Shown: positions 45,489 through 56,137 of the stretch, piece after piece
Numbering within the stretch: position 1 is the first letter of the stretch
Layout of the letters: every line of letters starts with the position of its first letter
NCBI RefSeq assembly: GCF_000799715.1
Contig: NZ_JUHG01000013.1
Span: 620,001 to 684,000, forward strand
Origin: Martinezella rhizogenes
Lineage (GTDB): Bacteria > Pseudomonadota > Alphaproteobacteria > Rhizobiales > Rhizobiaceae
Length of the DNA: 64,000 nt
Direction of reading: 5' to 3'
The notes under the pieces: generated by a model
Told to the model about the DNA's origin: nothing
What the model saw: the letters and a program-made list of their open reading frames with translations, nothing else
Database searches by the model: none
Position numbers and translations under genes: made by a program

Positions 45489-45578
45489 ATGAGCCAAACG
45501 TGGAACCGGTTGCCCACGATCGCACTTGCAACGATGTGGCCAAAGCGGCCTGCGATCGCGCAAGTGATCATTGGCTGA
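45489..45578 (+). CDS. Possible 29-residue leader peptide
   Basis: A short frame starting MSQTWNRLPTIALATMWPKR and ending AIAQVIIG. GGAAG lies six bases before the ATG, about 30 bases after the expected sigma-54 start. It may be a leader of the bestrophin mRNA, like the short frame before the moeA-like gene, or a chance frame. Confidence 0.3.
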   Translation: MSQTWNRLPTIALATMWPKRPAIAQVIIG

Positions 45579-45655
45579 TGACCTCGGCTGGCGAGGTTCT
45601 TCCAGGCGCGCGACGCTGACGCATAGGAAATGCTTGCGGCACTACGGATATCAAA

Positions 45656-46552
45656 ATGATTTTACGCTCGAAACCCAGTTTCAAGGACATAATATTTGCA
45701 GTCAACGGCTCGATACTGCCGCGGATCGCTCCTCATCTCATTGGGATTTCACTCGTCAGCGTGGTGGCGATCTTCGCGGCGCAGGAGCATCCGGGCATCT
45801 TCGCGCGGATCAGCGCCATTCCCTTCACATTGATCGGCATCGCGCTCTCAGTCTTCATGAGCTTTCGCAACAACGCCTGCTACGCTCGCTGGTGGGAAGG
45901 GCGGAAGCTCTGGGGGGAGTTGATCATCGCCTGTCGGTCGTTCGCACGCCAGACCTCTGCTTTGGAGGAGCGCGACCGGAACTTCCTCCTTCACGGTCTG
46001 TGCGGCTTCTCTGCCGGGCTGGCGGCGCGTTTGCGGGGCCAGGATGAGCGGGCTGCGATCAAGCAGTGGTTCGATGCGAGCCACAGTCCAAACAATCCGA
46101 ACCCGACAAACGCGGTGCTCGATCAAATCGGGAAACATTGCCTGACGCTCATGCGCGGGCACCAGATCGGAGCAATTCACTATTCGGTCCTGGAAGGACA
46201 AATCACCGTGCTCTCCAATGTGCAGGGCGGATGCGAGCGCATAGCGCTTACGCCCGTGCCATTCGCCTATTCCTTGCTTCTCCACCGCACCGCGCTTGTT
46301 TTTTGTTTGACACTACCGTTCGCGCTGGCCGGTTCCCTGGACTGGTGGACACTTCTGCCCGTTCTTCTCGTCGCCTACACCTTCTTCGGGCTCGATGCAC
46401 TGGGCCATCAGCTCGAGGATCCGTTTGGCGTGGAACCGAATGCCCTGCCGTTGGATGCGATGCAACGAACCGTCGAGCGTGAACTGCTTTCGCTGCTCGG
46501 ATATCAAGAGCTTCCTGATCCGATCAAGCCGCATAGGAATGTGCTGAGATAA
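45656..46552 (+). CDS. Bestrophin-like ion channel (YneE family)
   Basis: A 298-residue membrane protein of the bestrophin/UPF0187 family. The hallmark FMSFRNNACYARWWEGRKLW (about residues 69-88) and the C-terminal LDALGHQLEDPFGVEPNALPL match bacterial bestrophins, which form pentameric channels for monovalent ions. Helices lie near 25-45, 60-70, 210-225 and 230-250. The gene is downstream of the paired activator sites and the degenerate sigma-54 promoter, so it probably belongs to the stress regulon. The ribosome site is weak (CGGAT). Confidence 0.85.
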   Translation: MILRSKPSFKDIIFAVNGSILPRIAPHLIGISLVSVVAIFAAQEHPGIFARISAIPFTLIGIALSVFMSFRNNACYARWWEGRKLWGELIIACRSFARQTSALEERDRNFLLHGLCGFSAGLAARLRGQDERAAIKQWFDASHSPNNPNPTNAVLDQIGKHCLTLMRGHQIGAIHYSVLEGQITVLSNVQGGCERIALTPVPFAYSLLLHRTALVFCLTLPFALAGSLDWWTLLPVLLVAYTFFGLDALGHQLEDPFGVEPNALPLDAMQRTVERELLSLLGYQELPDPIKPHRNVLR

Positions 46553-46768
46553 CCGATGCACATCCGGTCCATAGCGATGATATTGGCAAGACGAGAAAGA
46601 CCGGATCGCGCATGCAACTTGACCAGAATGCCGTGGCTCATTCCGGAAAACATTGCCTAATGCCTGTGGCCCGCCATGTTCCTCTTATATAAAGTTCCTT
46701 TTATACAAAACATGCAAAACAGCACCGGTCCCGACTAGTCTCAAACCTCGAAAAGGAAGGGTGAATAT

Positions 46769-46981
46769 ATGCGCATCGAACACGCGTTCCTCTTTGACCT
46801 GGACACGACACGGGTGGATAGCATCTGCCAACACGGTCTTGCACGGAAAGAAGCTCTGGACGCACGGGGCATCGAGCTCTCCAACGGCCGGGAAGACCCA
46901 GGGGATGCGGGCGCTACCAGAGTTTACGAAGACCCTGCTGACTTCAAGTATCACACCGATGACGTCAGAGGTCGCAGATAG
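46769..46981 (+). CDS. Small hypothetical protein (70 aa)
   Basis: Starts MRIEHAFLFDLDTTRVDSIC and ends HTDDVRGRR. AAGGAAGGG lies seven bases before the ATG, a strong ribosome site, and the stop codon directly abuts the ATG of the DUF3422 gene. That arrangement suggests a real, coupled gene, but I do not recognise the family. The acidic tail and the absence of membrane segments suggest a soluble protein. AT-rich TATATAAAG and TTTTATAC motifs 70-90 bases upstream could be promoter parts. Confidence 0.5.
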   Translation: MRIEHAFLFDLDTTRVDSICQHGLARKEALDARGIELSNGREDPGDAGATRVYEDPADFKYHTDDVRGRR

Positions 46982-48280
46982 ATGGCGAAAGAGCAAAAGG
47001 TCGCGAGCAAGAAGCAATCCCCCGCCTCCTTGTCGTTCCCGCCGGCGGAAAATCGCGCCCAGGCGCTCGGTGAAATACATGCCCGCCCTTTCGTTGCGGT
47101 AACATGTCCGCGTGTGATCCTCCAGCTGGCATTCCTGATGGAGACCGGCCAGACCAGTCATCAGGAGACCATTGAGGACATGGCCCGCTCTCAGGGTGTA
47201 TCCGTGCCGGATCGAACGTCAAGGCACTGCACCGTGCAATGGGGTCAAGGGACCTTGCGCTGGGAACGCCACACTGAATTTTCGACATGGTTTTGGGACG
47301 GGCCCGCAATGGCGGATCCCTGGACGGTGATTGCGCTGCACCCCTTCGGCGGCAGCTTCCGCGCTCCCGGAAGCTTCATTTCCGGTATCCGGCTGGAAAT
47401 ATGGCCAGAGGGTGCGCAGGCGGAAGCAGCGCTCACCTCATTCGACAGTGCCAGCCTCTGTCGCAGCCGGATTCGCGATGGATTGGCGGAAGTCGCCACC
47501 GACTTTCGCCAGGACGGCGATGGGCTCACCCGCATGCTGCTCATAGATCGGGGCCTAACCGATCTCGGTCGCGGCGCAACGGTCCAGTGTCTTCTTGACA
47601 TCGAGACCTACCGCACCCTGGCAATGCTGGCATTGCCGCTTGCGCAATCTTTGTCGCCCGAAATACGCGCGATCGAAGAAGCTCTCGGGGCCGTTACCCA
47701 ACGAATGAAGGGCCAGGTATGGGAGAACGCGGATGAGATGCTCGCCGAAATCACCCGTCTCGCATCCGAACTGCAGGCCAATGCCGCTCAATCGCTCTAT
47801 CGTTTCGGCGCGAGCACGGCATATGATTCCATCGTGAGCGAACGGATCGCCACTTTGGGGGAGGAACCGATTACCGGCGAGACCCTGGGCTCCTTCCTGG
47901 AGCGTCGGCTCGCGCCGGCGATGCGGACGTGCAAATCTGTCGAGGAACGCCAGGAAAGCTTGTCGATCAAGCTTTCTAGGACCACGGAGCTCTTAAGGAC
48001 CTGGGTGGATGTCGGACTTGCGCGGCAGAACATGGCATTGCTCACATCGATGGATCGAAGAGTGAAACTTCAGCTCCGGCTGCAACAAACAGTCGAAAGT
48101 CTCTCGGTGGCTGCCATCTCCTATTACATCGTTGGGCTCGTCAACTACGCTGCAAAAGGATTAGGCCACGACATCGTGGAACCGATGCTTTCGATCGGGT
48201 TGGGCATCTCCGTGCCGATCATCGTCGTCAGCGTCTGGTTTTTCGTGCGCAGCGTAAGGCGCCGTCATCTGGATTCCTGA
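46982..48280 (+). CDS. DUF3422 family membrane-anchored protein
   Basis: A 432-residue protein matching the DUF3422 pattern. The N-terminal SFPPAENRAQALGEIHARPF (about 16-35) is the family start. A middle helical region (about 225-360) contains ISKL-like SLSIKLSRTTELLRTWVDVG. Two membrane helices near the C-terminus (SLSVAAISYYIVGLVNYAAK and IGLGISVPIIVVSVWFFVRS) end with a basic tail. The layout suggests a large cytoplasmic domain anchored to the inner membrane. The function is unknown. It may be part of the bestrophin transcript or have its own promoter at 46.67-46.75 kb. Confidence 0.82.
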   Translation: MAKEQKVASKKQSPASLSFPPAENRAQALGEIHARPFVAVTCPRVILQLAFLMETGQTSHQETIEDMARSQGVSVPDRTSRHCTVQWGQGTLRWERHTEFSTWFWDGPAMADPWTVIALHPFGGSFRAPGSFISGIRLEIWPEGAQAEAALTSFDSASLCRSRIRDGLAEVATDFRQDGDGLTRMLLIDRGLTDLGRGATVQCLLDIETYRTLAMLALPLAQSLSPEIRAIEEALGAVTQRMKGQVWENADEMLAEITRLASELQANAAQSLYRFGASTAYDSIVSERIATLGEEPITGETLGSFLERRLAPAMRTCKSVEERQESLSIKLSRTTELLRTWVDVGLARQNMALLTSMDRRVKLQLRLQQTVESLSVAAISYYIVGLVNYAAKGLGHDIVEPMLSIGLGISVPIIVVSVWFFVRSVRRRHLDS

Positions 48281-48486
48281 GATCCAACAGCTCATATCGG
48301 GTCCTGCGTCCACTGCATCCGCCTGAGCTTGCGGTATGCGTACTGTACCCCTCAAATTTCTTGAGTATTATTATCATGTTTTTACTACCCCATGTCGAGC
48401 TGGCTTGCAATGTCTTCAATCGGGGAAGAGAACAGGATTGAACGCGGTTGAGCGTTGTGAAGGGCACAAGACGGTGCATGCGCTCA

Positions 48487-49401
48487 TCAGGCGTTTTCCG
48501 AATAGACCGCCAGATGCTTCATGAGAATACCGACCAGGCTATCGCGCAGGGGATCGCGCACCCCCTTCAACCAGGCCGCATAGAGGGGAAGCTGCCCCGT
48601 CGTCCGTTCCCGACCGGGGCGAAGCGGGATGTAACGCACACCGGAGACCGCAAGCCGCGATGTCCATTGGGGGACGATCGCCAGGCCGATCTCGGCGGCC
48701 ACCAGATTGACGATCGTCTGCTTCTCGTCGGCCATCTGCGCGATCCTGACCGTCAATCCAGCCTCGGTGAAGAGCTTGATCGTCATGTCATGGCTATGCG
48801 GCCTCGAGCGGCGATCAGGAACGATCAGCGGTTCATCCTCCAGTTCCTCGACAGCAATGCTCATGCGATCGGCAAGCCGATGACGGTCGGAGATCGCGAC
48901 AACGGCCGTTTCGTTGAAAAGTCGAAGCAGCTTTATCTTCCGGTCCACGATTTCGGGAGGCCTGATGAATACGAGATCGAGCCGGCCCGATATCAGTTTC
49001 GGAAGCAGGCGAACGGTCTTTTCCTCCGAAATCTGCACGGAGATTTCGGGGTGTTCCAGCTTCAGATCATGAAGGAGCTGCGGGATGAGCCCGGCCGCCG
49101 CGCTGTCGATCGCGCCGATCCTGATCCCCGTGCGCGGAAGATGCCGGCGATGACGGAAACGCTCGGTCATCGCATCGACCAGTGCAAGAACTTGCTTCGC
49201 CTCCTTCAAAAGTTCCGTTCCGTCTGGCGTGAGCATGACGTTGCGGGTCGTCCGCTCCATGAGGCGCGTGCCGAGAAAATCCTCCAGCAGTCGGATCTGT
49301 CGCCCGAGCGAGGCCGGCAGGATGCCCAGCATGCGCGCTGCCCGACCGAAATGCAGTTCCTGCGCCACCGCCACGAAACAACGTAACTGCTGCAATTCCA
49401 A
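48487..49401 (-). CDS. LysR-family transcriptional regulator
   Basis: A 304-residue LysR protein: helix-turn-helix at residues 1-60 ([40 protein letters not shown]) followed by the two-lobed effector domain. It is divergent from the carrier/tartrate dehydrogenase genes, with about 130 bases between. LysR proteins usually activate the divergent operon in response to its substrate, here probably tartrate or a related hydroxy-dicarboxylate. Confidence 0.9.
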   Translation of the reverse strand: MELQQLRCFVAVAQELHFGRAARMLGILPASLGRQIRLLEDFLGTRLMERTTRNVMLTPDGTELLKEAKQVLALVDAMTERFRHRRHLPRTGIRIGAIDSAAAGLIPQLLHDLKLEHPEISVQISEEKTVRLLPKLISGRLDLVFIRPPEIVDRKIKLLRLFNETAVVAISDRHRLADRMSIAVEELEDEPLIVPDRRSRPHSHDMTIKLFTEAGLTVRIAQMADEKQTIVNLVAAEIGLAIVPQWTSRLAVSGVRYIPLRPGRERTTGQLPLYAAWLKGVRDPLRDSLVGILMKHLAVYSENA

Positions 49402-49415
49402 TGATATGCCCTCTT

Positions 49416-49429
49416 ATTATATCGATAAT
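49416..49429. promoter_or_regulatory. Candidate LysR binding site
   Basis: ATTAT-ATCG-ATAAT is a perfect inverted repeat of 5-bp arms containing the T-N11-A pattern of LysR sites. It lies in the AT-rich region between the LysR gene and the carrier gene, 14 bases upstream of the LysR start. Confidence 0.45.
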
Positions 49430-49530
49430 TTATATAATTTCTGTTTCATTGTCCACAAGCAGCTTCTCCAACATCCTTGGATGACGGCGCAGGAGGTGCG
49501 CCAACGTCATCATTCTGGGAGGAAATGGCC

Positions 49531-50835
49531 GTGGCCGATGAGCTGGAGACGCGCGTTCTGCGCAAGATAACAATTCGCATCGTTCCCTTCATCATGCTGC
49601 TCTATCTCATCGCGTTCCTCGACCGCGTGAACATCGGCTTTGCGGCGCTGGAGATGAACAAGGATCTCGGCTTCTCGTCGACCGTCTTCGGCTTCGGCGC
49701 CGGCATCTTTTTTCTCGGCTATTTCCTGTTCGAAGTGCCCTCCAATCTCATTCTCAACAAGGTCGGCGCCCGTATCTGGATCGCCCGGGTGATGATCACC
49801 TGGGGCATCGTTTCGGGCCTTATGGCCTTCGTCCAGGGGGCAACCAGCTTCTATGTCCTGCGTTTCCTGCTCGGCGTTGCCGAAGCCGGTTTCTTTCCCG
49901 GCATCATCCTCTATCTGAGCTTCTGGTTCCCGGTCCGCCGCCGCGCCGCCGTCACGGCGCTGTTCATGGCCGCGGCGCCGCTTTCGACGGTGCTGGGCTC
50001 ACCGATCTCCGGCGCGCTGATGCAGATGCACGGATTGATGGGTCTGGCCGGCTGGCAGTGGATGTTCCTGATAGAGGCGGCTCCGGCCCTCATCTTCGGT
50101 GTCGTCGTGCTGTTCTACCTGACCGACCGCCCAGCCAAGGCAAAATGGCTGTCCGACGAAGAGCGCAACTGGCTGGTGAAGACAATGGAAAACGAGCAAA
50201 AGGCCAGGGGCGTCAAGGCAAGCCATAGCATTTGGGCAGGTCTCGTCGACATCCGCGTTCTTGCGCTTGCATTGGTCTATTTCGGCACGTCGGCGGGTCT
50301 CTATACGCTCGGCATCTGGGCGCCGCAGATCATCAAGGAATTCGGTCTTTCCTCGCTCGAGGTCGGCTTCCTGAACGCCATTCCCGCGACCTTTGCGGTC
50401 GTCGCCATGGTCCTCTGGGCACGTCATTCCGACAGGACCGGCGAGCGCACATGGCATGTGGTGCTCGCCTGCCTGCTGGCGGCAGCGGGACTTGCCTTTG
50501 CCGCCGGGGCAACCGGCGTGCTTGCGGTCCTCGTAGCACTCACCCTGGTCAACATCGGCATCAGCTGCTCGAAGCCGCCGCTGTGGAGCATGCCGACGCT
50601 GTTCCTGTCCGGGCCGGCGGCGGCAGCGGGCATCGCCGCCATCAACTCCATCGGCAATCTTGGCGGCTTCGTCGGCCCCTCGATGATCGGCTGGATCAAG
50701 GATCTGACGGGTGGTTTTGCCGGCGGGCTCTGCTTCGTCGCGGGTCTCCTGGTTCTGTCGGCGGCACTGACGCTCATCCTGTCCCGCGCCGCTGCCAAGG
50801 CATCGGCAATCGAGGCAGCGGGCCAGCGGTCCTAA
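49531..50835 (+). CDS. MFS transporter, anion:cation symporter type (tartrate/dicarboxylate)
   Basis: A 434-residue carrier with twelve membrane segments in two halves. IAFLDRVNIGFAALEMNKDL (helix 1-loop) and the helix 4-5 region GVAEAGFFPGIILYLSFWFP are characteristic of the ACS family that imports tartrate, phthalate or hexuronates. It is followed after 24 bases by tartrate dehydrogenase, which supports tartrate or malate as substrate. The start is taken at GTG 49531 because GGGAGG lies eight bases before it; ATG 49525 is too close to that site. Confidence 0.88.
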   Translation: MADELETRVLRKITIRIVPFIMLLYLIAFLDRVNIGFAALEMNKDLGFSSTVFGFGAGIFFLGYFLFEVPSNLILNKVGARIWIARVMITWGIVSGLMAFVQGATSFYVLRFLLGVAEAGFFPGIILYLSFWFPVRRRAAVTALFMAAAPLSTVLGSPISGALMQMHGLMGLAGWQWMFLIEAAPALIFGVVVLFYLTDRPAKAKWLSDEERNWLVKTMENEQKARGVKASHSIWAGLVDIRVLALALVYFGTSAGLYTLGIWAPQIIKEFGLSSLEVGFLNAIPATFAVVAMVLWARHSDRTGERTWHVVLACLLAAAGLAFAAGATGVLAVLVALTLVNIGISCSKPPLWSMPTLFLSGPAAAAGIAAINSIGNLGGFVGPSMIGWIKDLTGGFAGGLCFVAGLLVLSAALTLILSRAAAKASAIEAAGQRS

Positions 50836-50859
50836 CCCTTACATTTTACGGAGAGAAAA

Positions 50860-51933
50860 ATGCGTGAATATTCCATTGCCACCATTCCTGCCGATGGCAT
50901 CGGCCCCGAAGTCATCGCCGCCGGCACCACCGTTCTTGCCGCGCTCGAAAAGCGTGACGGTGGCATCAGGTTCAACGTCGAGAATTTCGATTGGGGATCG
51001 GACTACTACAAGAGGCATGGCGTGATGATGCCCGCAGACGGCCTTTCCCAGCTGAAAAAGTTCGACGCCATCTACTTCGGTGCGGTCGGGGCGCCTGATG
51101 TCCCCGATCACATTACGCTCTGGGGCCTGCGCCTGCCGATCTGCCAGGGTTTCGATCAGTATGCCAATGTCCGTCCGACAAAGATCCTGCCCGGCATCAC
51201 GCCGCCGCTGCGCAATTGCGGCCCCGGCGACCTCGATTGGGTCATCGTGCGGGAGAATTCGGAAGGCGAATATTCCGGTCATGGCGGTCGCGCCCACAGG
51301 GGCCTGCCCGAAGAGGTCGGCACCGAGGTCGCCATCTTCACCCGCGTCGGCGTCACGCGCATCATGCGCTACGCTTTCAAGCTCGCCCAATCACGCCCGC
51401 GCAAGTTCCTGACCGTCGTCACCAAGTCGAACGCACAGCGGCATGGCATGGTCATGTGGGACGAGATCGCCGCCGAAGTGGCAGAGGAATTCCCCGACGT
51501 CACCTGGGACAAGATGCTGGTCGACGCCATGACCGTTCGCATGACGCTGAAGCCGCAGAGCCTCGACACCATCGTCGCCACCAACCTGCATGCCGACATT
51601 CTCTCGGATCTCGCCGGCGCGCTGGCCGGATCGCTCGGCGTCGCGCCGACGGCCAATATCGATCCGGAGCGCCGTTTCCCCTCCATGTTCGAACCGATCC
51701 ACGGCTCCGCCTTCGACATCACCGGCAAGGGCATCGCCAATCCGGTCGCGACCTTCTGGACCGCCGCACAGATGCTCGATCATCTCGGCGAGCAGGATGC
51801 GTCCGCTCGCTTGATGCGCGCCGTCGAGCGCGTCACGGGCGCGGGCATCCTCACCCCGGATGTCGGCGGAACCGCGTCCACCAAGGACGTCACCGACGCC
51901 GTGGTGGACGCAATCCACTCCTCCAACATCTAG
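50860..51933 (+). CDS. ttuC: Tartrate dehydrogenase / decarboxylating D-malate dehydrogenase
   Basis: A 357-residue enzyme of the isopropylmalate/isocitrate dehydrogenase family. IPADGIGPEVIAAG is the N-terminal nucleotide/metal loop. WVIVRENSEGEYSGHGGR carries the substrate-recognition loop typical of tartrate dehydrogenase. FLTVVTKSNAQRHGMVMWDE contains the catalytic lysine and NLHADILSDL the metal aspartates. GSAFDITGKGIANPVATFWT is the family signature. It oxidises tartrate or D-malate with NAD and divalent metal. GGAGAG lies a few bases before the ATG. Confidence 0.88.
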   Translation: MREYSIATIPADGIGPEVIAAGTTVLAALEKRDGGIRFNVENFDWGSDYYKRHGVMMPADGLSQLKKFDAIYFGAVGAPDVPDHITLWGLRLPICQGFDQYANVRPTKILPGITPPLRNCGPGDLDWVIVRENSEGEYSGHGGRAHRGLPEEVGTEVAIFTRVGVTRIMRYAFKLAQSRPRKFLTVVTKSNAQRHGMVMWDEIAAEVAEEFPDVTWDKMLVDAMTVRMTLKPQSLDTIVATNLHADILSDLAGALAGSLGVAPTANIDPERRFPSMFEPIHGSAFDITGKGIANPVATFWTAAQMLDHLGEQDASARLMRAVERVTGAGILTPDVGGTASTKDVTDAVVDAIHSSNI

Positions 51934-51944
51934 CAGGCGGAAAC

Positions 51945-52061
51945 ATGCGCTGGACAGATGCAGAGAGCCGCGCGGTCCTGCGCCGCCTCTTCGATGCCGC
52001 CGTGGCAAGTGCCGCGCGGATTCCCAACGTGGAGCCGGGGATGGAAACGCTGAAGGTTTGA
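51945..52061 (+). pseudogene. Truncated glycerate kinase (TtuD-type) remnant
   Basis: The 38-codon frame begins MRWTDAESRAVLRRLFDAAV, which matches the N-terminus of MOFRL-type glycerate 2-kinases (pattern RxxLRRLFDAAVxAADP). It then changes to unrelated sequence and stops at TGA 52061. A GGCGGA site precedes the ATG, 11 bases after ttuC. In tartrate operons glycerate kinase normally follows the dehydrogenase, so this looks like the stump of a deleted ttuD. Confidence 0.6.
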
Positions 52062-52127
52062 GTCACGCGTATCACGCAGAGAAGGCGCGCAGCGCCAAAA
52101 TGCACATTCTTTAAGCCATTCGATTGC

Positions 52128-52156
52128 TTGACACTTTTTTGGCCGACCCATAGACT
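52128..52156 (+). promoter_or_regulatory. Sigma-70-type promoter of the BMP transporter operon
   Basis: -35 TTGACA (52128-52133) and -10 TAGACT (52151-52156) are separated by 17 bp, near-ideal for the housekeeping sigma factor. The start codon of the binding-protein gene is 35 bases downstream. Confidence 0.72.
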
Positions 52157-52175
52157 TTTGACCAAACGATCAAAA
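52156..52175. promoter_or_regulatory. Operator overlapping the transcription start (RutR-like)
   Basis: TTTTGACCAAACGATCAAAA is a palindrome with 6-bp perfect arms, TTTTGA and TCAAAA. The left half TTGACCA is the same as in RutR sites (TTGACCA-N2-TGGTCAA). It would let a TetR-family, pyrimidine-responsive or similar repressor block the BMP operon. The regulator itself is not in the window. Confidence 0.6.
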
Positions 52176-52190
52176 ACGTGGGAACAAATA

Positions 52191-53177
52191 ATGACACATG
52201 ACATCACCCTATCGCGCCGTGCGGTAATCGCATCGGGCATCGCTCTTGGCGTCAGCGCGCTTGCGCCTGCCGCGCGCGCCGCCGCACCGCTGAAAGTCGC
52301 CGGCATTCATGCCTCGCCGGTGGAGAATGCGTGGAACTCCTGTCTGCACAAGGCGCTTCAGGATGCGGCCAAGGAAGGTGTGATCGAGTATGTGTTCTCC
52401 GAGGGTGTGTCGGGCACCGACTATCCCCGCGCCATGCGCGAATATGCCGAACAGGGCAACAAACTGATCATCGGCGAAGCCTATGCGGTGGAAAAGGAAG
52501 CGCGACAGGTCGCCGCCGACTATCCGGACACCGCCTTCGTGCTCGGCTCCAGCGGCGAGGCCGTCAGCGGCAATTTCGGCGTGTTCGGCACCTGGAACCA
52601 TGACGGCGCCTATCTCGCCGGCATGCTCGCCGGCAAGATGACCAAATCGAACGTTGTCGGCTCGGTCGGCGCGATCCCGATCCCGGAAGTCAACATGCTG
52701 ATCAATGCGTTTGCGGCCGGCGTCAAGGCGGTCAATCCCGACTGCAAGCACCTCGTCTCCTTTATCGGCACCTTCTTCGACCCGCCGAAGGCGCGCGAGG
52801 CGGGCCTGGCACAGATCGATGCCGGCGCCGACATCCTGTTCGGCGAACGCATCGGCACCGCGGATGCCGCCAAGGAGCGCAAAATCAAGTCGGTCGGCTC
52901 GCTGATCGACTATACGCCGCGCTACCCGGACACGGTGTTTGCCAATGCCATGTGGTATTTTCGTCCCATCCTCAATGCGGCGATCGCCGACGTTGCCGCC
53001 GGCAAACCGGTCGGGCGCAATTACACCGCCTATGGCCTGATGAAGGATGGCGGCAGCGACATCGTTTATGTGAAGGGCGTGGCACCGGCGGATGCCGAGG
53101 CGGCTATGGAAAAGGTCCGCGCTGACATCAAGGCCGGCACCTTCGAGGTTCCCAAGGTGATGGAACAGCCGAAGTAA
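52191..53177 (+). CDS. BMP-family ABC transporter substrate-binding protein
   Basis: A 328-residue periplasmic binding protein of the basic membrane protein (Med) family, whose characterised members bind nucleosides or related ligands. The leader MTHDITLSRRAVIASGIALG carries a twin-arginine-like SRRAV motif and ends near ARA-APLKV. GVFGTWNHDGAYLAGMLAGK and NVVGSVGAIPIPEVNMLINA are family signatures. The ATG at 52191 has GGGAA six bases upstream. It is the first gene of an operon of binding protein, amidase, ATPase and two permeases. Confidence 0.9.
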   Translation: MTHDITLSRRAVIASGIALGVSALAPAARAAAPLKVAGIHASPVENAWNSCLHKALQDAAKEGVIEYVFSEGVSGTDYPRAMREYAEQGNKLIIGEAYAVEKEARQVAADYPDTAFVLGSSGEAVSGNFGVFGTWNHDGAYLAGMLAGKMTKSNVVGSVGAIPIPEVNMLINAFAAGVKAVNPDCKHLVSFIGTFFDPPKAREAGLAQIDAGADILFGERIGTADAAKERKIKSVGSLIDYTPRYPDTVFANAMWYFRPILNAAIADVAAGKPVGRNYTAYGLMKDGGSDIVYVKGVAPADAEAAMEKVRADIKAGTFEVPKVMEQPK

Positions 53178-53189
53178 CGCGGTCCGACC

Positions 53190-54610
53190 ATGCCCAGCCA
53201 TCTATCCGCCGATGCCACCGACCTGGCCGGCGCCATCAAAGCCGGAAAGCTCACCTGCATGGACGCCATGCAGGCCGCACTTTCCGCTAGCGAGCAGCAG
53301 GCTTCTCTTGGCACTATCGCCCATCTCGACGCCGGGATGGGCCTTGCCTCCGCCAAGGCCTTGGATCTGGAACGATCGCAGCATCCGGACCGTTTTGCCG
53401 TCCGGCCTTTCGCCGGCATACCGACGCTTGCCAAGGATCTCGGCGGTCCCTTTGCGGGACTGCCGGTGACGGCGGGTTCGCGTCTTTTCAAACGCGAGGG
53501 CGGCGAGGCCGATAGCGATCTTGCAAAACGGTTCCGCGAGGCAGGCTTCTGCCTGTTCGGACTGACCACCAGCCCGGAATTCGGCTTCTCTCTGGCATCC
53601 GAGCCCGCGATCGGCCCGATCTGCCGCAATCCGCTGGACCCTGCCCGCACCGCTGGCGGTTCATCGGGCGGTGCGGCGGCGGCCGTGGCGGCGGGTATCG
53701 TATCGATCGCGCACGCCACGGATGCCGGCGGCTCGATCCGTGTGCCGGCCGCGTGCTGCGGCCTTGTCGGCCTGAAGCCGACACGGGGTGCGATACCGGC
53801 CGGCCCCTCCTTCGGCAACCATCTCGGTGGCATAGCCAGCGAGCTTGCCGTGACGCGCTCGGTGCGCGACGCCAGCCGGCTCCTTGAGGCCCTTCGCGGC
53901 GAAACCAGGGGGCCCTTTGCGGATATCGAGCGGATCGCTGCTCAACCGGGATCGCTGCGGATCGGCCTGCTTGTGGACACAGGCGTGCAACATCCGACCA
54001 CACCAGAACGACTGGAGGCCGTCGAAGCCGCAGCGCGCCTTCTTGAAACACAGGGGCACCACATCGTCCAACTCGCCTGGGACGATGTCGAACAGCCGGT
54101 CTTGGCCAGCGGACGCGCCTTTGGCGATATCATCTCCGTCAATATCGCGACCTTGGTGGATAGCCTCGGCCTCGACATGCAAGCTGCCGAAACGCTGACA
54201 CAGGCTTTCATCCTGCGCGGACGCGCCATGCCGGCAACGGCACTCTGGGATGCGCTCAATGGCGCGGTGCAGGCGAGCCGCAGCCTGTGGACCCTCTTCG
54301 ACAAGGTCGATATCCTGCTGATGCCGATGCTTGCCTCGCAGCCGCCGTTGATTGGATCCTTTCCCACCGACCATTCCAATACCGACCTGCATCTCGACCG
54401 CATGACGGCTTTCGCACCGCTTGCCTCGCTTGCCAATATCTCCGGCTTTCCGGCCCTGACGCTGCCCTTTGGCGCCGATACCGACGGCCTGCCCTTGCCC
54501 GTCCAGATCGTGGCGCCGATGGGCAAAGATGCTCTTTTGCTGTCTCTCGCCGCCCGGCTCGAAGCCGACGGACGCTGGCAGCATCGCTACCCGATCGCGG
54601 GGCTCGCGGC

Positions 54611-54614
<4 letters not shown>
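53190..54614 (+). CDS. Amidase-signature hydrolase
   Basis: A 474-residue amidase with the Ser-cisSer-Lys triad: K82 in PTLAKDLGG, the GGSSGG motif at 156-161 and the nucleophile S182 in DAGGSIRVPA. The C-terminal part (SGFPALTLPFGADTDGLPLP) is typical of the family. It hydrolyses an amide bond in an unknown substrate. Its position between binding protein and ATPase of a BMP transporter suggests that the imported compound is an amide or is degraded through one. The stop overlaps the ATPase start (ATGA). Confidence 0.9.

Positions 54615-56126
<1,512 letters not shown>

Positions 56127-56137
<11 letters not shown>

Noticed and set aside
46653..47102. A 149-codon frame overlapping the DUF3422 gene start
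   Set aside because: It crosses the start of the DUF3422 gene and overlaps the 70-residue frame, which has the far better ribosome site.
54287..54610. A longer start for the BMP ABC ATPase
   Set aside because: The extra residues are read from the amidase gene in another frame. The ATPase domain begins at 54611, where the codons overlap in the usual ATGA manner.
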